Source of the DNA: Microcaldota archaeon
GTDB lineage: Archaea; Micrarchaeota; Micrarchaeia; Micrarchaeales; Micrarchaeaceae
Length of the DNA stretch: 8,628 nucleotides
Assembly: GCA_021806185.1 (NCBI GenBank)
Contig: JAJZXZ010000015.1
Span: 1 to 8,628, forward strand
Direction of reading: 5' to 3'
Below are positions 6,187-8,628 of this stretch, in pieces. The notes beneath the pieces are model-generated. The model had not been told where the DNA came from. It saw only the letters and a program-made list of their open reading frames with translations, and did not search any database. The translations under genes and the position numbers were made by a program. How positions within the stretch are numbered: the first letter of the stretch is position 1; every line of letters begins with the position of its first letter.

Positions 6187-8628
6187 TTATCCCTTCTTGG
6201 CTTTTGACTCCATCGCCGCTATGCCGCCTATCGCTCTCTTGAGTTCATCGAAGTAGCCCAGGATGCCCTCCTCCTTCATGAACTTCATCCTGGCGAGCTT
6301 CTGTTTCGCATCTGTCTGCTGCAGTTGATCGACGGTCACGCCCCTCTCTATCGCGCTCTTTTCCGCAGCATCAAGCAGCAGGATTGACTTGAGCATGAGG
6401 TGCTGCTTCTTCGTCGAGCTGTACGTATCTACCTCATCGTATGCGCTCTGCTGCAGGTAGTCCTCCCGTATCACCTTCGCTATGTCGAGCACCTCCTTCT
6501 CCTTCTCCGGCAGCGCATCGTACCCAACCAGCTGGACCACCTCGTTTATCTCCGCCTCCTTCTGCAGTATCGCCATGGTAGCGGAGCGCATTTCGTTCCA
6601 CTCCTTGTCTATGTTCGCGTCGTACCACTTAGCAAGGTCGTCGATGTACAGCGAATAGCTGTTGAGCCAGTTTATCGACGGGAAATGTCTCCTGTTAGCG
6701 AGCGACGCGTCTAGCGCCCAGAACACTCTAGTTACCCTGAGCGTATTCTGGGACACCGGCTCGGATGTATCCCCTCCAGGAGGTGAAACCGCCCCAATAG
6801 CGGTAACCGATCCGACAGCGCCGTTGAGCACATGCACCCTGCCTGCGCGTTCATAGAACTCAGCCACCTTCCTCCCAAGATAGGCGGGATATCCCTCCTC
6901 TCCAGGCATCTCCTCCAGCCTTCCGGATATCTCCCTCAGGGCTTCGGCCCATCTCGATGTGCTGTCTGCCATTAGCGCGACATTGTATCCCATATCCCTG
7001 TAGTACTCTGCCAGTGTTATTCCAGTGTATATGCTTGATTCCCTAGCAGCAACAGGCATGTTTGACGTATTAGCGATTAGGATTGTCCTATCCATAAGCG
7101 GCAACCCGCTTTTTGGATCCTTTAACTGCGGGAAAGTGGTCAGTATTTCAGCCATCTCATTTGACCTCTCTCCACAACCTATGTATACTATGACCTCTGC
7201 GTCTGACCATTTGGCTAGCTGATGCTGTATAACTGTATTATGCAGCAATAACGGGCCGTGCCCGCCTACAAAATTGTGGAGTTCGGGTATCTCTACGTCG
7301 AATACGTCTTTTGGCATGTTCGACTGCTCGATCGCCTTGACCTCGTCAAAGAATAAACTTCCAGAGAATTCGCGCAGCGACAGCAGTTCTTCAGGCACCT
7401 CCATCCAGCGAGATAGCCTTTCAATAATCTTGGCCAGGGTAGTAATGCATATCCTGCTGTTGTCCTTCAGGTAGCGCTCAGTATACACGCCGGTCCGCAT
7501 CAGTCTGTTTTGGATTCCTCTCATCTTAAGAATGCTCTTAAGCGCGCCAGGGACTGGTATCGCATCATTGTTAGAGTACCTTGTTTTTTGACTTTCTACG
7601 ATTTTTAGGAAACGTGCGGATTTTGCTCCGCGGATAGCCGCACCCAATTTATGCGCCTCTTTTACACCCCCAACCTTTACAGATATCCTTGATGTCCCGT
7701 CTTTTCTGGTTTTACCGATTGATGACACCAAGCCAAGGCGCAGAAGCACGAAGCTGAACTGCTCTATAATTTTGCGGCTTTTTGATGTTATCTCTACCCT
7801 GCCGCCGTTGACATCCACGCTTCCATCGCATGCTATGTATGACCCTATGAAGGCGGTAAGAGACGCATCGCTGGACTTCAGAAGCAGCTCTGGTATGCTG
7901 GCGTTGCCTGCCTTGCCCTTATACGGGATACCAAGCGAGACAAGGAAATCAAATAATGCTTTGCAATCAATTTGTGCAACCATCGATGTGTGCGTCTTAG
8001 GGTGCCTGTATATATATGGATCAACGCTGAACAGGCTCCTGGCAAGATATGCATATCTGTCCAGTATCTCTTTTGATGTGTTGTAGAACCTTATCGAGTA
8101 GCTCCCGTTTTTCAGGTTTCCATCAGCTATAATGTAGCCAAGATATTCGGCCAGTTCCGGACTCATGATTCTTGGCACCTTTATCCTCTTGCCGTGGTAA
8201 GAGATTATTGTATCTGGGTCCGGCGAGGACTCTCCAAAAATCATATGGATGAGCTCCAATGGCACTTGTCTCCTGATTCTTAGGTACTGGTTGAATTTTG
8301 ACGGGATTCTCCCTTTCTTTATTGCCGATTTCAGTAGCACCCTGAACCTCGCGTTTAGATTTTCATCTGCGCTGAAAAGCTTTTTGGAATGCAAAAGCGA
8401 AATTAAGCGTATTTTCTGGTCCGAAAGTTCCAAACTTACCTTTCGCGGGCATGCAAGATAATCCCCCTTTTGTATCGTTCCGGCTTCCTTCTCAACAATC
8501 GTGCAATCAGATAGGGTGAAGAGTCTATGAATCGGCGTGACCTCCACCTTCTTACCGGATTTTGTGAGCACTTTTATTGTGGAGTCGGTTTTGCCGCGAT
8601 AGACGTGTTTTGGCTCACGTATGTCAAA
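6187..8628 (-). CDS. atpA: A-type ATP synthase catalytic subunit A, C-terminal part with intein (5' end beyond window)
   Basis: The 3' part of the catalytic A subunit gene, open in frame to the right edge (19 further codons upstream of the GTG at 8571). It encodes 813 residues here: 464 of intein, then 349 of C-extein from Thr at 7236. The C-extein begins [15 protein letters not shown], the sequence that normally follows GPFGSGK in the A-subunit P-loop, and has GCGER (catalytic Glu, C-extein residue 23), LMADSTSRW with the Walker B Asp (residue 91), the [13 protein letters not shown] block, [13 protein letters not shown], and the [18 protein letters not shown] block, followed by a C-terminal helical domain. 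All of these are typical of archaeal AtpA. The N-extein, including the bulge domain and GPFGSGK, lies outside the window. It is followed one base later by atpB. ATP hydrolysis or synthesis at the A-B interface depends on intein removal. Confidence 0.97.
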   Translation of the reverse strand, partial: FDIREPKHVYRGKTDSTIKVLTKSGKKVEVTPIHRLFTLSDCTIVEKEAGTIQKGDYLACPRKVSLELSDQKIRLISLLHSKKLFSADENLNARFRVLLKSAIKKGRIPSKFNQYLRIRRQVPLELIHMIFGESSPDPDTIISYHGKRIKVPRIMSPELAEYLGYIIADGNLKNGSYSIRFYNTSKEILDRYAYLARSLFSVDPYIYRHPKTHTSMVAQIDCKALFDFLVSLGIPYKGKAGNASIPELLLKSSDASLTAFIGSYIACDGSVDVNGGRVEITSKSRKIIEQFSFVLLRLGLVSSIGKTRKDGTSRISVKVGGVKEAHKLGAAIRGAKSARFLKIVESQKTRYSNNDAIPVPGALKSILKMRGIQNRLMRTGVYTERYLKDNSRICITTLAKIIERLSRWMEVPEELLSLREFSGSLFFDEVKAIEQSNMPKDVFDVEIPELHNFVGGHGPLLLHNTVIQHQLAKWSDAEVIVYIGCGERSNEMAEILTTFPQLKDPKSGLPLMDRTILIANTSNMPVAARESSIYTGITLAEYYRDMGYNVALMADSTSRWAEALREISGRLEEMPGEEGYPAYLGRKVAEFYERAGRVHVLNGAVGSVTAIGAVSPPGGDTSEPVSQNTLRVTRVFWALDASLANRRHFPSINWLNSYSLYIDDLAKWYDANIDKEWNEMRSATMAILQKEAEINEVVQLVGYDALPEKEKEVLDIAKVIREDYLQQSAYDEVDTYSSTKKQHLMLKSILLLDAAEKSAIERGVTVDQLQQTDAKQKLARMKFMKEEGILGYFDELKRAIGGIAAMESKAKKG
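7237..8628 (-). mobile_element. Intein in AtpA P-loop with LAGLIDADG homing endonuclease (N-terminal splice block beyond window)
   Basis: A self-splicing protein element read in frame with atpA, of which 464 residues are visible. Splicing block B is [10 protein letters not shown] (8518-8547) with the T-x-x-H catalytic pattern; block F is [12 protein letters not shown] and block G ends in LLLHN, the final Asn coded at 7237-7239, followed by Thr as the +1 nucleophile. The insertion point between Lys and Thr of the P-loop matches the archaeal vma-b site known from Thermoplasma and Pyrococcus, distinct from the yeast VMA1 site a few residues downstream. Block A with the first Cys or Ser is outside the window; from usual spacing the whole intein should be about 500 aa. 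Base composition is more AT-rich than the surrounding ATPase genes, which suggests separate ancestry. Confidence 0.95.
7720..8210 (-). other. LAGLIDADG (DOD) homing endonuclease domain within the AtpA intein
   Basis: Two LAGLIDADG-like helices about 100 residues apart define the domain: LGYIIADGN (8116-8142, block C) and [10 protein letters not shown] (7822-7851, block E). Each keeps the Asp that binds the catalytic metal. A VPRIM segment before the first motif resembles block D, and FVLLRLGL after the second resembles block H. Homing endonucleases of this class cut intein-free alleles so that repair copies the intein in. Intact acidic residues suggest that activity may be retained; boundaries are approximate. 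Confidence 0.82.

Noticed and set aside
8569..8571. GTG at 8571 as a gene start for the intein-containing frame
   Set aside because: The frame is open through the right edge for 19 more codons, and the residues fit the stretch of an intein just before block B, so this is an internal Val codon.
1..8628. CRISPR arrays, tRNA or rRNA genes, insertion sequences
   Set aside because: No spaced direct repeats, cloverleaf-like segments, transposase frames or terminal inverted repeats were seen on reading; nearly every base is assigned to coding sequence.

Overview
The window is archaeal chromosomal DNA. The evidence is an A-type (archaeal V-type) ATP synthase operon, an archaeal RNA polymerase subunit F (Rpb4 homologue), and a pilin-like protein with an archaeal class III signal peptide of the QSALEYMITYGW type. 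That signal-peptide wording, the gene packing with overlapping starts and stops, and frequent ATA (Ile) and AGG (Arg) codons suggest a small-genome DPANN-like archaeon, perhaps Micrarchaeota-like. This placement is an inference from motif style and is not proven by the window.

Layout, left to right. At 19-348, minus strand, is rpoF; about 90 bases of divergent intergenic DNA follow. On the plus strand, a MoxR-family AAA+ ATPase (438-1346) is followed 10 bases later by a small class III signal-peptide pilin-like protein (1357-1836). That gene abuts, stop to stop with no spacer, the end of a long minus-strand operon that fills the rest of the window. Read in its own direction (right to left) the operon is atpA (3' part, carrying most of an intein), atpB, atpD, a 37-codon membrane-peptide gene, atpH and atpI. 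Every junction is tight: 1 base between A and B, 0 between B and D, then overlaps of 8, 4 and 1 bases.

How the genes work together. A and B form the catalytic hexamer, D is part of the central rotor shaft, H is half of the E/H peripheral stalk, and I is the membrane stator carrying the ion-path arginine. Subunits C, E, F and the proteolipid K are not in the window and must lie upstream of atpA or elsewhere. The atpA intein sits inside the P-loop (between Lys and Thr of GSGKT, judged from the C-extein start TVIQHQ), so splicing must occur before the catalytic subunit can bind nucleotide. It carries both LAGLIDADG motifs with their acidic residues.

The observation most likely to be missed is the 37-aa single-span membrane protein between atpD and atpH (4079-4192, minus). 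It has its own Shine-Dalgarno sequence, overlaps both neighbours in operon fashion, and I cannot assign it to a known ATP synthase subunit. The MoxR plus pilin pair, without a visible DUF58/VWA partner, is the second unusual arrangement.
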